The position numbers and the translations under genes are program-made. This document shows positions 25,149-34,406 of a stretch of 34,406 nt of DNA, one piece after another. The stretch lies in the NCBI GenBank assembly GCA_002709505.1, contig PARB01000085.1, positions 1 through 34,406 on the forward strand, in the 5' to 3' direction. The notes beneath the pieces are model-generated. The model worked only from the letters and a program-made list of their open reading frames with translations, had not been told where the DNA came from and did not search any database. Numbering within the stretch: position 1 is the stretch's first letter; each line of letters starts with the position of its first letter. Origin of the DNA: Paracoccaceae bacterium (GTDB lineage: Bacteria; Pseudomonadota; Alphaproteobacteria; Rhizobiales; Stappiaceae).

Positions 25149-25799
25149 ATGACCGACCTGCTCTGGACCCTTCCCGAGGCCGATACGCCGGAGACGCCCG
25201 TGCTCCTGCTGGCGCATGGTGCCGGTGCGGCGATGGATTCCGGCTTCATGAACCGCTTCGCCGGACATGCCGCGACAAACGGGCTAGCGGTTGCGCGTTT
25301 CGAGTTCGCCTATATGGCGCGGCGCCGGGTCGACGGCCGCAAGCGCCCGCCCCCGCGCGCGGACAAGCTGATCGGCGAATTCCAGACCGCGCTTCAGGCG
25401 GTGCTCGACCAGCGCAAGGGACCGGTGCTGATCGGCGGCAAGTCGATGGGCGGCCGCGTCGCCGCCATGCTTTCCGGCGCCGCATCGCTTCCAAAGCGCG
25501 TGACGGGCGTCGTCTGCCTCGGCTATCCGTTCCATCCGCCCGCGAAACCCGACGACTGGCGGCTCGAGCCGCTGGAGAGCGCCCGGCGCCCGGTGCTGGT
25601 CGCACAGGGAACCCGCGATGCCTTCGGCGGGACGGCGGATCTGGAGACGGTTACCCTGCCCGCGCATGTGCGCGTGATCTGGATGGACGACGGTAACCAC
25701 GATCTTGCCCCGCGCGGCGCCTCGCCGGCGACATGGGACGGCAATCTCGCCGCCGCGGCAGCGGCAACCGCGGAGTTCGCCCGCGCAAACGCCGGCTAA
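25149..25799 (+). CDS. Alpha/beta hydrolase, KANL3/Tex30-like family
   Basis: This 216-residue cytoplasmic hydrolase has a nucleophile elbow GGKSMGGR with Ser99, acid Asp157 in GTRDAFG and His184 in DGNHDL. The oxyanion segment LLAHGAGAAMDSGFM and the FEFAYM strand are typical of the bacterial KANL3/Tex30-like group. Relatives are poorly characterised; some are called dienelactone hydrolase-like. The ATG at 25149 has a weak ribosome binding site. It stands alone, with a divergent desaturase upstream and a convergent RND permease gene downstream. Substrate is not known. Confidence 0.88.
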   Translation: MTDLLWTLPEADTPETPVLLLAHGAGAAMDSGFMNRFAGHAATNGLAVARFEFAYMARRRVDGRKRPPPRADKLIGEFQTALQAVLDQRKGPVLIGGKSMGGRVAAMLSGAASLPKRVTGVVCLGYPFHPPAKPDDWRLEPLESARRPVLVAQGTRDAFGGTADLETVTLPAHVRVIWMDDGNHDLAPRGASPATWDGNLAAAAAATAEFARANAG

Positions 25800-25811
25800 G
25801 CTCGCAGACCG

Positions 25812-25836
25812 GTTCCGGCGGTTATTCCGCCGGAAC
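25812..25836. terminator. Strong hairpin over the RND permease stop, convergent junction
   Basis: GTTCCGGCGG (25812-25821) and CCGCCGGAAC (25827-25836) form a perfect 10-bp stem with the loop TTATT. That loop contains the TAA of the permease gene. It begins 13 bases after the hydrolase stop. No T-tract follows on either strand, so it would be a U-less terminator or a 3'-end protector serving both genes. Confidence 0.5.
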
Positions 25837-28800
25837 GTTGCGCACCAGCGGCGGCTCGCCGTCCGAAGAGGGATCGTCCTCGCCGGAAATGCGGAACAGC
25901 CGCGACAGGTCCGCGCCAATCCCCATCAGCGCCGGCACCAGCACCAGCACCAGCACGGTCGCCGTCGACAGGCCGAAGACGATGGTGATCGCCATCGGCA
26001 TCAGGAACTGCGCCTGAAGGCTTTTCTCGAACAGTAGCGGGAGCAGACCGCCAATGGTGGTGAGCGAGGTCAGCAGCACCGCGCGCAAGCGGTCCTGCGC
26101 CGAGGCGATCGCGGCCTGCTCGATGGTCTCCCCGTCCTTGCGCCGCTCGTCGAAGCGCGCCACCAGAATGATCGAGTTGTTGACCAGAATGCCCGAGAGG
26201 CCGAGCAGTCCGATCAGGCTCAGGATCGTCAGGTCGAAGCCAAGCAGATAGTGCCCGGTCACCGCGCCGACCACGCCGAAGGGGATGATCGACATCACCG
26301 CCAGCGGCGTGAAGTAGCTGGCAAAGATCGCGGCCAGGATCAGATAGATCGCCGCAAGAGCTGCGACGGTGCCGATCTGAAGGTCGGCGAAGGCGCCTTT
26401 CCGCTCTTCCTCCCGGCCCGAGAACTTGTAGTCGATGCCATAGCGGTCGGTGATCGCCTGGATCTTCCCGTCGCTGAGATCCTCCACGATCTGGATGTTC
26501 GAGGTCACATCGCGGTCGACGTCGGCCGACACGCTGATCGTGATGCGCCCGTCCAGGCGCTGGATCACGGAGAACCCCTGCCGGTCATCGAGCGTCACGA
26601 CTTCCAGCAGCGGAACGAATTCGCCGCTCGGCGCCTTGAGCATCAGGTTGCGCAGGGCCCCTCCCCCGGACCCGGTGAGATCCTGAAGCACGCGGATCGT
26701 GACCTCTTCCTCGCCCTGGGCAAACCGGCGGGGGATCGAACCTTCAAGCGCGCTGCGGATCTGGCGGGCGGCATTTTCCACCGTGAAGCCGAGCGCCTTG
26801 CCGCGCGGGCTCAGTTCGATCACCAGTTCCGGCTTGCCGTAGGGCAGATCGTCGGCCACGCCGTCGACGCCCGGATAGCTCGTCAAAAGCTCCTGCACCT
26901 CGAGCGAGGCCGCCTTCAGCCGGTTCGGGTCGTCGCCCTGCAGCAAGATGTCGAGATCGCGCCCCGGAGGACCGCCGCGCCGCTCGAACACCGCCACACG
27001 CTTGGTGCCGGGAATATCGGGCAGCGCCTGGCGCCAGGCCCGCACAATTTCGGGCGTGCGCGTGGTGCGGTCCTCCGACGCGGTCAGCTGGACGTCGATG
27101 CTGGCGACATTGCGGCCACGGTTGTTGCCCGACTGGCCGAGCGTCGCATAGGAGGCGATGATCAGCTTTTCGTCGGTTCCCGCCGTCAGCCGGCGTTCCG
27201 CCTCGCGCAGCGCGTTCTCGATCTTGACGAGGCCCGCTTCCGACTCCTCCAGAGAGATACCGGCGTTGAAGGAGATCGACGCGCGGATGTTTTCCGCTTC
27301 AGGCGAGGGGAAGAAGACGAAGCCGACCCGGTCCCCGCGCACCATGCCGACGGTAAGCAGCAGCGTCGCGATGGCGACCGAGATGGTGACATAGCGCCAG
27401 CGATAGGCGAGCGTGACGAAGCCGCGGAATGGGACGTCGCGCACCCAGCCAAAGCCGTTGTCGAAATTGCGGCGGAACCAGCCCGGACGTTCGTCGAAGG
27501 TCTGCCGCCCGCGCATGCGCCTGAGCACCAGGAACAGGAACTCGAAGGCAGCCGCAACGGCGAAGGCGACGACGAGTACCGCAATATCGAAGGCGAACTG
27601 GCCGAGCGCCTCGCGCCCGCCGCGCGCCGGGACGGCGATCCAGTCGAGCCAGGGCGGGACGGAGAGGTCCTCGCGGCCGGCCAGCGCGATGACGAAGAGC
27701 GCCGGCGCGCCGGCCAGAATGACCACGCGCCACCAGCTCCACGACGGCACCCGCGACAGCGAATGCGCCAGATGGCCGGGAAGCACGAAGAAACACTCGA
27801 CGATGCTGGCGATCACGACGGCGACCACCACGAGCGGCAGGGCGCCCATGATCTGGCCGATGGTGTCCTGGATCAGCATGATCGGCAGGAAGGCCGCGAT
27901 CGTCGTCGAACTGGCCGCGATGATCGGCCAGAGCATGCGTCCGGCCCCCTCTTCCGCCGCCTGATACGGGCTGTCGCCCATGGCGGTGCGGGTGGCCGTG
28001 TGCTCGCCGACAACGATGGCGTCGTCGACGATGATGCCGAGCGTCATGATCAGCGCGAAAAGCGAGATCATGTTGATGGTCTGCCCCGTGACCCACATGA
28101 TGCCGACGGTCGCCAGGATCGCCACCGGAATGCCGGCCGCCACCCACAGCGCGATGCGGGCGTTGAGGAAGGCAAACAGCACGATCACCACAAGCAGCAG
28201 ACCGCTCAGGCCGTTCTCGATCAGGATCATGATGCGCTGGTTGAGGCTGTCCGCGCTGACTTCGTATTTCACCAGTTCCAGCGAGCTCGGCAGCGTCGGC
28301 GCGACCTCCGCCAGATACTGGTCGAGGATCGCGTTGACCTTGAGCTGATCGGCCTTGGCGGAGCGCTGCACGGTGAGTTCGACCGCGCGCACGCCGTCGG
28401 AGAAGCCGAGCACCTGATCATCGTCGAACTGCTTGGAGACCTCGGCAATGTCGCGCAGCTGGACCTTCTCGCCGGTCGGGAAGGACTTGACCGTTATCCG
28501 GCTGATCGCCTCGGGGGAATCCGTGTCGGCCACCGCGCGCACCTGGCGCTCCACGCCGCCCTTGAGGTCGCCCGACGGCAGGTCGCGCGTGTTGGCGGCG
28601 ACCCGGTCGGAGATGTCGGCGACCGTGAGGTCGAGCCGGCGCAGCTCGCGTTCCGGCACCCGCACCACGTATTCGGTATCGCGGAAGCCGGAGAAAGTCA
28701 CCTTGTCGACGCCCCGGTCGATCAGGTCGTCGCGGATCTGGCGGGCGTAGCTCTTGAGCGCGTCCTCCGAGAACGGTCCGCGCAGCGCGACCCGCGCCAC

Positions 28801-29229
28801 CCGGTCGAACCAGCTCGACAGCGACACGACCGGCGTTTCGCTGTCCTCGGGCAAGGTGGTGACGCCGGCAATCGCCTGATCGACGTCGGAGAGCGCCCGT
28901 TGCATGTTGGCGCCTTCCAGGAACTCCAGCCTGACGCTCGCCGATCCCTCGCGGGCGTAGGAGCGCATCTCGTCGACATTGTCGATGAAGCGAAGCTCCG
29001 GCTCGATGGCCTGAAGAATGTTCTTTTCGACGTCCTCCGCGCTGGCTCCAGGCCAGGACACCGAGACCGAGATCGTGTTCACCACGATCTGCGGGAAGAA
29101 CTCGGTGTTGAGCTTGGCGATGCCGAAGACCCCGAACAGGATCATCAGCGCCATCACCAGATTGGCGGCATTGGGATGACGCAGGAAATGCCCGATCAGC
29201 GTGGTGGGCTTGAACTGGGGCGCGCGCAT
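25822..29229 (-). CDS. RND efflux transporter permease (AcrB-like)
   Basis: This 1135-residue inner-membrane pump uses the proton gradient to expel substrates through a trimer. It has the RND plan of two repeats, each with a large periplasmic loop and six membrane segments. The proton-relay pair Asp402-Asp403 is in GIIVDDAIVV. In the second half the matching segment reads GILVNNSIILV, so the AcrB Lys940 position is not Lys; related subgroups carry NDS there. Residues ~497-575 hold an insert absent in AcrB with two extra hydrophobic stretches (VVILAGAPALFVIALAG and IAVLVVAFAVAAAFEFLFLV). It starts three bases after the adaptor stop, so the two are coupled. No outer-membrane channel gene is present. 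Substrates are unknown. Confidence 0.95.
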   Translation of the reverse strand: MRAPQFKPTTLIGHFLRHPNAANLVMALMILFGVFGIAKLNTEFFPQIVVNTISVSVSWPGASAEDVEKNILQAIEPELRFIDNVDEMRSYAREGSASVRLEFLEGANMQRALSDVDQAIAGVTTLPEDSETPVVSLSSWFDRVARVALRGPFSEDALKSYARQIRDDLIDRGVDKVTFSGFRDTEYVVRVPERELRRLDLTVADISDRVAANTRDLPSGDLKGGVERQVRAVADTDSPEAISRITVKSFPTGEKVQLRDIAEVSKQFDDDQVLGFSDGVRAVELTVQRSAKADQLKVNAILDQYLAEVAPTLPSSLELVKYEVSADSLNQRIMILIENGLSGLLLVVIVLFAFLNARIALWVAAGIPVAILATVGIMWVTGQTINMISLFALIMTLGIIVDDAIVVGEHTATRTAMGDSPYQAAEEGAGRMLWPIIAASSTTIAAFLPIMLIQDTIGQIMGALPLVVVAVVIASIVECFFVLPGHLAHSLSRVPSWSWWRVVILAGAPALFVIALAGREDLSVPPWLDWIAVPARGGREALGQFAFDIAVLVVAFAVAAAFEFLFLVLRRMRGRQTFDERPGWFRRNFDNGFGWVRDVPFRGFVTLAYRWRYVTISVAIATLLLTVGMVRGDRVGFVFFPSPEAENIRASISFNAGISLEESEAGLVKIENALREAERRLTAGTDEKLIIASYATLGQSGNNRGRNVASIDVQLTASEDRTTRTPEIVRAWRQALPDIPGTKRVAVFERRGGPPGRDLDILLQGDDPNRLKAASLEVQELLTSYPGVDGVADDLPYGKPELVIELSPRGKALGFTVENAARQIRSALEGSIPRRFAQGEEEVTIRVLQDLTGSGGGALRNLMLKAPSGEFVPLLEVVTLDDRQGFSVIQRLDGRITISVSADVDRDVTSNIQIVEDLSDGKIQAITDRYGIDYKFSGREEERKGAFADLQIGTVAALAAIYLILAAIFASYFTPLAVMSIIPFGVVGAVTGHYLLGFDLTILSLIGLLGLSGILVNNSIILVARFDERRKDGETIEQAAIASAQDRLRAVLLTSLTTIGGLLPLLFEKSLQAQFLMPMAITIVFGLSTATVLVLVLVPALMGIGADLSRLFRISGEDDPSSDGEPPLVRNVPAE

Positions 29230-29232
29230 GGG

Positions 29233-30678
29233 TCAGCGCGTCCCTTGCGGGGCATCGCCCGGGGCGGCTGACGGTGCCGGGGTCTGCGCTTCAGGTTCGG
29301 ACGGCGCCTTTGGTTCCGCCACGCGCACGCCCTCGCCGGCCTCGTCGAGGCGGGTGACGATCAGCGTGTCGCCGGAGGCAAGATCGCCCTCCACGATCAG
29401 ATGGGTGCCGTCGAAGGCGACGGGGCGAACGTCCCGGCGCACCGTGCGTCCGTCCTCCATGACATAGACGTGGTCGGTGCCGTAAAGGGCCGCCTCGGGA
29501 ATGCGGGCGCTGTTTTCATAGGTCCTGTCGGCGACACGCACCTCGACGAAGGCGCCGGGGCGCAGCGCCGGCTGGTCCGGCGTCACGCGAACGCTGGCAA
29601 AGGCATCGATCCCGCCGCGCGCCAGCGCCACATCCGCCCCGACACGAACGATCTCGCCCTCGTAGCGCACCGGCTCGCCGCCGATATACCACAGCACCTC
29701 GACCGGACGGCCGATGACATTCCCGGTGTCGGAGAGGATGCGGCCGTACTGGTTGTCGGACAGGGTGAGCCTGACCTCGAGCGCATTGCGGTCGTAAAGC
29801 GCGGCAATGACGTCATTGACGTTGACCAGACGGCCGACGGCGGCGTTCTCCTCGCGCACGACGGCATCGAAGGGCGCCTTCAAGACGGTGTCGGAGAGGT
29901 TCTTCTCAGCCTGCGCCAACCGCCATTCCAGCCGCTCGATCGCGGCCTGCTGTTGCTCGACGCGCGCGCGCTCGACCGCAAGCGCATTGCGGCGCTGTTC
30001 GACGGCCTGCTTGCGCTGCGACACGATCAGGCTGCGCTCGTCGACGGTGCGCTCGGTCACCGCGCCGCTTTCGCGCAGCTGCGAGGCACGGTCCAGATCA
30101 CGCTCGGCGAAGGCCAGTTGCTCCAGCGCGCGTTCCACGTTGCCTTCCTCGGTGGCGACCCGTCCCCGGGCCTCCACAAGGCCCGCGCGCGCTTCGGTCA
30201 GGTTCGCCCGCGCCTCGGTGACCGCGCCGCGGTACTGAAAGGGGTCGATCTCGACAAGTTCGGCGCCGGCATCCAGCGTCGCGCCGGCCTCCAGATCTGG
30301 ATTGACGCGAATGATCTCGCCGGCAACCAGCGCCCTCAGGTCGGCAGTGCGCGCCGCGCGGATTTCGCCATAGAGATTGAGCGTCGGCGCATGGTCGCGG
30401 ATCTCGACCGGCGCGGTCTGGACCGTATAGACGATCTCGCGTGCCTGGCGCGTTGGAACCTCCGGCTTGGTCAGGATCAGCTGCTGCATCCCCTTGTAGG
30501 CGCCGAACAAAATGGCGCCGGCCAGCAGCGCCTGAAGCAGGAGCTTGCCGACAAGAATGACGCGCCGCGTCGGTGAACGGTCCGCGTCCGGCGTATGGAA
30601 CGCGACATCCGAACGTTTGCGGTTGGCGTCTTCCTCGATCGATTTCAGCATGACGTTCTTGTCCACTCGCCCGTCCAT
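29233..30678 (-). CDS. RND efflux periplasmic adaptor (membrane fusion protein)
   Basis: This protein of about 481 residues links the RND permease to an outer-membrane channel. A short charged cytoplasmic N-terminus is followed by one membrane anchor (about 39-62, VILVGKLLLQALLAGAILFG). Then come a split lipoyl domain (about 110-145 and 258-290), a long alpha-hairpin coiled coil (about 150-258, rich in EAR and Glu repeats), and beta-barrel and membrane-proximal domains. The last ~40 residues are Pro/Ala/Glu rich. The start is uncertain: a GTG at 30690, an ATG at 30678 and an ATG at 30651 are all in frame, without a clear ribosome binding site. A TATAAC at 30696-30701 could be a -10 box, which would favour the ATG starts. 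The gene is first in the adaptor-permease operon. Confidence 0.92.
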   Translation of the reverse strand: MDGRVDKNVMLKSIEEDANRKRSDVAFHTPDADRSPTRRVILVGKLLLQALLAGAILFGAYKGMQQLILTKPEVPTRQAREIVYTVQTAPVEIRDHAPTLNLYGEIRAARTADLRALVAGEIIRVNPDLEAGATLDAGAELVEIDPFQYRGAVTEARANLTEARAGLVEARGRVATEEGNVERALEQLAFAERDLDRASQLRESGAVTERTVDERSLIVSQRKQAVEQRRNALAVERARVEQQQAAIERLEWRLAQAEKNLSDTVLKAPFDAVVREENAAVGRLVNVNDVIAALYDRNALEVRLTLSDNQYGRILSDTGNVIGRPVEVLWYIGGEPVRYEGEIVRVGADVALARGGIDAFASVRVTPDQPALRPGAFVEVRVADRTYENSARIPEAALYGTDHVYVMEDGRTVRRDVRPVAFDGTHLIVEGDLASGDTLIVTRLDEAGEGVRVAEPKAPSEPEAQTPAPSAAPGDAPQGTR

Positions 30679-30900
30679 CTGCGCAGTCACATGACGTTAT
30701 AGGTCGAAAACCGGCCAGCGGATTGCATGGGCACCGCACTACCCGCAAGGCCGCGAGACTATCGGAGTCAATCCGGTCGGACGCAAGGCGAAGAGTGTAT
30801 CAAAATGTGGCCGCGCCAAAGGCCGCCGCGCGATCCCGCAAGCAACCCATGCGTCCGCCGAAGCAGTCAAACGCACGTTTTTCAATCAGAACGGGAAATA

Positions 30901-30918
30901 ACTTGATCCATATCAAGT
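30901..30918 (+). promoter_or_regulatory. Perfect FNR/FixK-type binding site
   Basis: ACTTGAT-N4-ATCAAGT contains the consensus TTGAT-N4-ATCAA with seven perfect bases on each arm. Its centre at 30909.5 would place a class II start site about 41 bases downstream, near 30951. A -10-like CAGAAT lies at 30940-30945. The small-protein ATG follows at 30976, giving a leader of about 25 bases. FNR/FixK-family regulators respond to oxygen limitation or nitric oxide. The divergent efflux adaptor begins about 220 bases away and could also be affected. Confidence 0.75.
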
Positions 30919-30975
30919 CGCGTGCTCAGGAACCATGTCCAGAATTAGCCGCTCCATTTGCAAGGAACCAGGCAG

Positions 30976-31248
30976 ATGACCGAGAAAACGGACAAGAGCT
31001 CCGCAAACGTCGCGGCAGCCGGGCGGACAGGACAGCCTCACGAGGCCGGCGACGACACCAGCCGGGGCTGGATGAACCCGGTCGGCCCCGACCCCGAACT
31101 CTATCCCGATCCGAGCCCCGAGCCCGAGGACCCGCCGGCAAGCGGAACGCCGCCGGTGGCATCGGAACCGGCGAACATCGGCTCCGGCACCGCCAACATC
31201 GGGTCGGATAGCGCGGATGTCGGCTCCGGCACGACAAAGCCGGAGTGA
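30976..31248 (+). CDS. Small acidic proline-rich protein with short tandem repeats
   Basis: I do not recognise this 90-residue protein. It is predicted to be largely disordered: rich in Pro, Gly, Ser, Asp and Glu, with no membrane segment or signal peptide. A central stretch reads GWMNPVGPDPELYPDPSPEP. The C-terminus carries three near-identical 7-residue units: ANIGSGT, ANIGSDS and ADVGSGT. The ATG at 30976 has AAGGA and AGGCAG upstream, and fits the leader predicted from the FNR/FixK box. The frame also contains an upstream ATG at 30958. Coding status is supported by the promoter layout and by the convergent palindrome at its stop; without homology evidence it remains a hypothetical gene. 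Confidence 0.6.
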   Translation: MTEKTDKSSANVAAAGRTGQPHEAGDDTSRGWMNPVGPDPELYPDPSPEPEDPPASGTPPVASEPANIGSGTANIGSDSADVGSGTTKPE

Positions 31249-31261
31249 GGCGCGCGCCTCA
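31246..31261. repeat. 16-bp perfect palindrome joining two convergent stop codons
   Basis: TGAGGCGCGCGCCTCA is an exact palindrome. Its first three bases are the stop of the small protein gene and its last three are the stop of hslO on the other strand. As RNA it would fold into a 6-bp GC-rich stem with a 4-base loop on either transcript. No T-tract follows. It may end transcription in both directions. Confidence 0.5.
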
Positions 31262-32244
31262 GACCTCGTCGGCCTCGTAGTGATAGTGGGTGTTGCAGAA
31301 GCGGCAGGTGACCTCGATGCGTCCGTCGACGGTCATGTCGTCGCGCTCTTCCTGCGAAAACCCCTTCAACATGCCGCGGATGCGCGCATCCGAACAGCGG
31401 CAGCGGTCCGCGATCGGCTGCGGCGCGAAGATGCGCACGCCGCGCTCGTGGAACAGGCGGAACAGCATGCGCTCCGCCGTCATGTCCGGATCGCTCAGTT
31501 CGTCGTCGCGCACGGTTTCCATCAGCGCACGGGCCTCGCGCCAGGCGTCGTCTTCGTCGACTTCGTGGAATTCGGTGTCCTCCGGCGCATCGCCGGGATG
31601 GAGATCGGGCTTGCGCATGCGCTCCGGCGCCTCGGGCAGGAACTGCGCCAATATGCCGCCGGCAATCCACGACCGGCGCGGCGCCGCCCCAGGCTCGCGG
31701 GTAAACACCTCGCCGACAGCAAGCCGCACCACCGTGGGGATCTGCTCCGACTGGGCGAAATACTGGTGCGCCACCTCTTCCAGCGACTTGCCGTCGAGCG
31801 CGACAATGCCCTGATAGCGGTTCATCGCCGCGCCCTGGTCGATGGTCATCGCCAGAGTTCCCCTGCCCAGAAGCGACGCGGGATCAGCCTCGCCGCGCGC
31901 CTGGGCGGCCGCCACGGCCTCCGCATCGAATTGCGCGCAGGCGCGCAACCCGTCCGGCGTGTCGAAGTCCACGACCAGCATGGAGACCGGGCCGTCGGAG
32001 GTCGTCTGCAGCGTGAAGCGGCCGTCGAACTTGAGCGACGTGCCGAGCAGCGTCACCAGCGTCGCCGCCTCGCCCAGAAGCCGGGACACCGGCTCTGGAT
32101 AGGCGTGGCGCTGCAGGATCTGGTCGAGCACCGGCCCGAGCAGCACGGCGCGGCCGCGCGTGTCGAGCGGCTCGACCGCGAAAGGAAGAACGGCATCGCG
32201 CCCGGCCGGCTCGAGGCCCTGGCGGGTCAGTTCGTCTTGAACAC

Positions 32245-32248
<4 letters not shown>
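31259..32248 (-). CDS. hslO: Redox-regulated chaperone Hsp33
   Basis: This 329-residue holdase is kept inactive by zinc and activated by oxidation. Four zinc-binding cysteines are present in the usual arrangement: CRC (283-285) and CRFC (315-318), a CxC plus CxxC pair. The N-terminal substrate-binding domain has [12 protein letters not shown], and [22 protein letters not shown] is typical of Hsp33. The ATG at 32248 overlaps the argF stop by four bases (ATGA), so translation is probably coupled. The open frame runs further upstream within argF and is not used. It is the last gene of the argD-argF-hslO operon, an arrangement often seen in Rhizobiales. Confidence 0.95.
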
Positions 32249-33176
<928 letters not shown>

Positions 33177-33177
<1 letters not shown>

Positions 33178-34376
33178 CACTCGGCCGCTCCCCGTTTCAA
33201 TTCGCTGTCCATGGCATCGGCGGCGGCATCGATCCGGCTGACCGCCTCTTCCAGTTCGTCCTCGGTGATCGTCAGCGGCGGCATGATGCGCAGCACGTTC
33301 TCGCCCGCGCCGACGGCCAGCACATTGTGATCGCGGAAGTGCCGCAGGACATCGACATTGGGCGCCCGGCACTTCAGCCCGAGCATCAGCCCCTTGCCGC
33401 GGATCTCCTCGAACACATCCGGATGGCGGTCGACCACGCCGGCAAGCTTCTGTTTCAGGAGCAGGCCCTTGCGCTGCACGCCGTCGAGAAAGCCGTCGGC
33501 CAGCACGACGTCCAGCACCGCATTGCCGACAGCCATGGCGAGCGGGTTGCCGCCATAGGTCGTGCCATGGGTGCCGGCCACCATGCCGTCGGCGGCCGCC
33601 TCCGTAGACAGGCAGGCACCGAGCGGAAAGCCGCCGCCGATGCCCTTGGCAATCGCCATGATATCCGGAGTGATCCCGGCCCATTCATGCGCAAACAGCT
33701 TGCCGGTGCGCCCGACGCCGGTTTGCACCTCGTCGAAGATCAGCAGGATGCCGGCCTCGTCGCACAGCTCGCGCAGGCCGCGCAGGCACTCGGTCGGCAG
33801 CGGACGAATGCCGCCCTCGCCCTGGATCGGCTCGACCAGGATCGCGGCGGTCTGCTCGTCGACGGCCGCGCGCAGCGCGTCATGATCGCCAAAGGGCACC
33901 TGGATGAAACCGGGCGCCTTGGGACCGAAGCCCTCGAGGTACTTCGCCTGTCCTCCAGCGGCGATGGTCGCCAGCGTCCGGCCGTGGAAGGCGCCTTCCA
34001 CGGTGATGATGTTCACCCGCTCCGGCTGGCCGTTGACGTAGAAATGCCGGCGCGCGGTCTTGATCGCGCATTCCAGCGCTTCCGCGCCGGAGTTGGTGCA
34101 AAACACCCGATCGGCAAAGGTCGCATCGGTCAGCTTTTTCGCAAAGGCCTCCTGGCCGTCGATCGCATAGAGGTTGGAGACGTGCCAGAGCTTGTCGGCC
34201 TGCGTCTTCAGCGCATCGACCAGCGCCGGATGGCTGTGGCCGAGCGAATTGACGGCGATCCCGGCGGCGCAATCGAGAAAGCGTCGGCCATCGGCGGTCT
34301 CCAGCCACACACCTTCGCCGCGCACGAACGACAGGTCCGCGCGGTTGTAGGTCTGATAGAGCGAGGTCTCCACCAT
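33177..34376 (-). CDS. argD: Acetylornithine aminotransferase
   Basis: This 399-residue PLP-dependent class III aminotransferase converts N-acetylglutamate semialdehyde and glutamate to N-acetylornithine; homologs may also serve lysine synthesis. SGAEA (96-100) contacts the PLP phosphate, Asp215 is in FDEVQTG, and the Schiff-base Lys244 is in [19 protein letters not shown] and [12 protein letters not shown] are also typical. The ATG at 34376 lies 30 bases from the window edge, so the promoter is mostly outside the window; only a weak AAGG is visible upstream. It is the first gene of argD-argF-hslO. Confidence 0.96.
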
Positions 34377-34406
34377 GTCCGTTCTGCCTTCAGCTGGGGT
34401 TGCCGA

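Noticed and set aside
26251..29271. A 1006-codon open frame on the plus strand opposite the RND permease
   Set aside because: It mirrors a clear RND gene and encodes a His/Arg/Asp-rich sequence without domains.

Overview
The window is compact, GC-rich chromosomal DNA from an alphaproteobacterium, most likely of the Rhizobiales/Hyphomicrobiales and perhaps Stappiaceae-like. This is inferred from base composition, class I lysyl-tRNA synthetase, a two-domain dCTP deaminase, a SAM-II riboswitch before metZ, and the order argD-argF-hslO. No insertion sequence, phage gene, integrase or CRISPR array was seen. Only one stable RNA gene is present, a tRNA-Gly(CCC). No gap without a gene exceeds about 300 bases.

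Layout. 1-3.9 kb: the 3' part of a nuclease-like (SNase-fold) gene, a convergent lysK-SGNH hydrolase pair, and a TerB-like gene. 3.9-8.2 kb: two tandem paralogous PAS-PAS-GGDEF-EAL proteins. 8.5-13.5 kb: apaG, a CDP-alcohol phosphatidyltransferase, metZ behind a complete SAM-II switch, then dcd, a DUF2161 nuclease-fold protein and a YigZ/IMPACT protein in one strand-coherent run. 13.5-14.6 kb: a NaChBac-type voltage-gated sodium channel and tRNA-Gly. 14.7-21.1 kb: a tightly coupled operon of an SbcD/YhaO-like nuclease, an SMC-like YhaN ATPase and a secreted serine hydrolase. 21.2-25.8 kb: a membrane glycosyltransferase with an N-terminal T2SSE_N/MshEN-like segment, an orphan solute-binding protein, a sterol-desaturase-like hydroxylase and a small alpha/beta hydrolase. 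25.8-30.7 kb: an RND efflux permease and its adaptor. 30.9-31.2 kb: a small proline-rich repeat protein under a perfect FNR/FixK-type box. 31.3-34.4 kb: the argD-argF-hslO operon.

Connections. Methionine control is read directly from the DNA: promoter, SAM-II aptamer, antiterminator, terminator and metZ. Two cyclic-di-GMP enzymes and a glycosyltransferase whose N-terminus resembles a cyclic-di-GMP-binding fold lie in the same window, but a functional link is only inferred. The best candidates for something undescribed are the YhaO-YhaN-serine hydrolase operon, the FNR-box small protein, and the two-domain Dcd, whose halves appear to carry complementary pieces of the active site. Several convergent gene junctions carry inverted repeats that include the stop codons.
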